Shown: positions 33,572-33,839 of the stretch, in pieces
How the letters are laid out: each line of letters starts with the position of its first letter
Position numbering within the stretch: the stretch's first letter is position 1
NCBI GenBank assembly: GCA_018266215.1
Contig: JAFEAV010000072.1
Location: 1-33,839, forward strand
Length of the DNA: 33,839 nt
Source: Cyanobacteria bacterium SZAS LIN-3
Lineage (GTDB): Bacteria; Cyanobacteriota; Vampirovibrionia; Obscuribacterales; Obscuribacteraceae
Reading direction: 5' to 3'
Made by a program: the position numbers and the translations under genes
The notes under the pieces: model-generated
Databases searched by the model: none
Seen by the model: the letters and a program-made list of their open reading frames with translations, nothing else
Told to the model about the DNA's origin: nothing

Positions 33572-33839
33572 TCAGGCGCGGAAAGCCACCCCTGTGTGCT
33601 CTGTGCGGTGCCAGGTTGAGACCTGCTTGCCGAACAAGATCTTGCTAATTGAGAAAACAATGACCGGCACCCAGTGCATATAAATGTATGCGGTGACCAG
33701 GAACGTTTCTACAAAGGAACGCAGGAAGGAAACCTTATTGCGATAGAAGTTGCGGGCAATCATTTGATTGACCTGCGTGGTGAGGAAAATGCCCATCGCC
33801 ACAATGGCCAGGAACTTACCGTAGGTGGGCACGCCGGAG
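33572..33839 (-). CDS. Probable membrane glycosyltransferase, C-terminal end (cut by window edge)
   Basis: At least 89 residues are visible; the frame is open to the window edge, so the start lies outside. Two hydrophobic segments (FLAIVAMGIFLTTQVN and FVETFLVTAYIYMHWVPVIV) are followed by the ending WHRTEHTGVAFRA. A W-x-(K/R)T-x-(H/R)-TG ending after membrane helices is typical of processive family 2 glycosyltransferases, such as cellulose- and hyaluronan-synthase-like proteins. The catalytic domain is not visible, so the call rests on the tail only. It is followed by a strong terminator. Confidence 0.5.
   Translation of the reverse strand, partial: SGVPTYGKFLAIVAMGIFLTTQVNQMIARNFYRNKVSFLRSFVETFLVTAYIYMHWVPVIVFSISKILFGKQVSTWHRTEHTGVAFRA

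Noticed and set aside
33249..33683. 144-residue rightward open frame
   Set aside because: TTG start without a ribosome binding site, and it overlaps a terminator and the antisense of the glycosyltransferase tail.

Overview
The window looks like chromosomal DNA of a peptidoglycan-containing bacterium with dense gene packing, Shine-Dalgarno starts (many GTG or TTG) and no mobile elements. Its mix of TPR proteins, a DUF4239 protein, families of small exported paralogues and helical-repeat proteins related to the N-terminal domain of secretion ATPases reminds me of the Obscuribacterales (Vampirovibrionia, non-photosynthetic relatives of Cyanobacteria). That placement is an impression, not a demonstrated result.

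Layout. 1-4.4 kb: a coiled-coil protein, a rhodanese with an overlapping one-helix membrane micro-gene, a fumarylacetoacetate-hydrolase-family enzyme, an exported protein, tRNA-Leu(UAA) and a six-helix membrane protein. 4.4-6.9 kb: a SulP anion transporter fused to STAS and beta-carbonic-anhydrase-like domains. 7-9.3 kb: a degenerate-J-domain protein meeting a TPR protein tail to tail, between two intergenic regions that share short repeats; the second also holds two long related palindromes. 9.3-12.7 kb: a leftward run encoding DUF4239, an unknown protein, DUF2237, and a TPR-membrane-GRAM-like protein. 12.8-16.3 kb: an acyl-CoA ligase, NADP isocitrate dehydrogenase with a clear terminator, and a small unknown protein.

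16.4-30.9 kb is the most notable part. It holds a phosphonate biosynthesis and envelope-decoration locus. The leftward genes encode PEP mutase (fused to an HxGH nucleotidyltransferase), phosphonopyruvate decarboxylase, and a nucleotidyltransferase-2-aminoethylphosphonate transaminase fusion. With them are a PhyH-type oxygenase, a membrane alkaline-phosphatase-superfamily enzyme, MurF and a four-repeat protein, in largely overlapping genes. The rightward genes encode a TylF-like methyltransferase, a TagB-like glycerophosphotransferase, a B12-binding radical SAM enzyme and an exported beta-lactamase-fold serine hydrolase. The core steps (PEP to phosphonopyruvate to phosphonoacetaldehyde to 2-aminoethylphosphonate, then probable nucleotide activation) are well supported. 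Tailoring and transfer to a surface polymer are inference from context.

31.2-33.0 kb: a tandem array of four diverged, exported, glycine-rich paralogues of unknown function. The right edge cuts a probable membrane glycosyltransferase, which is followed by a strong terminator.
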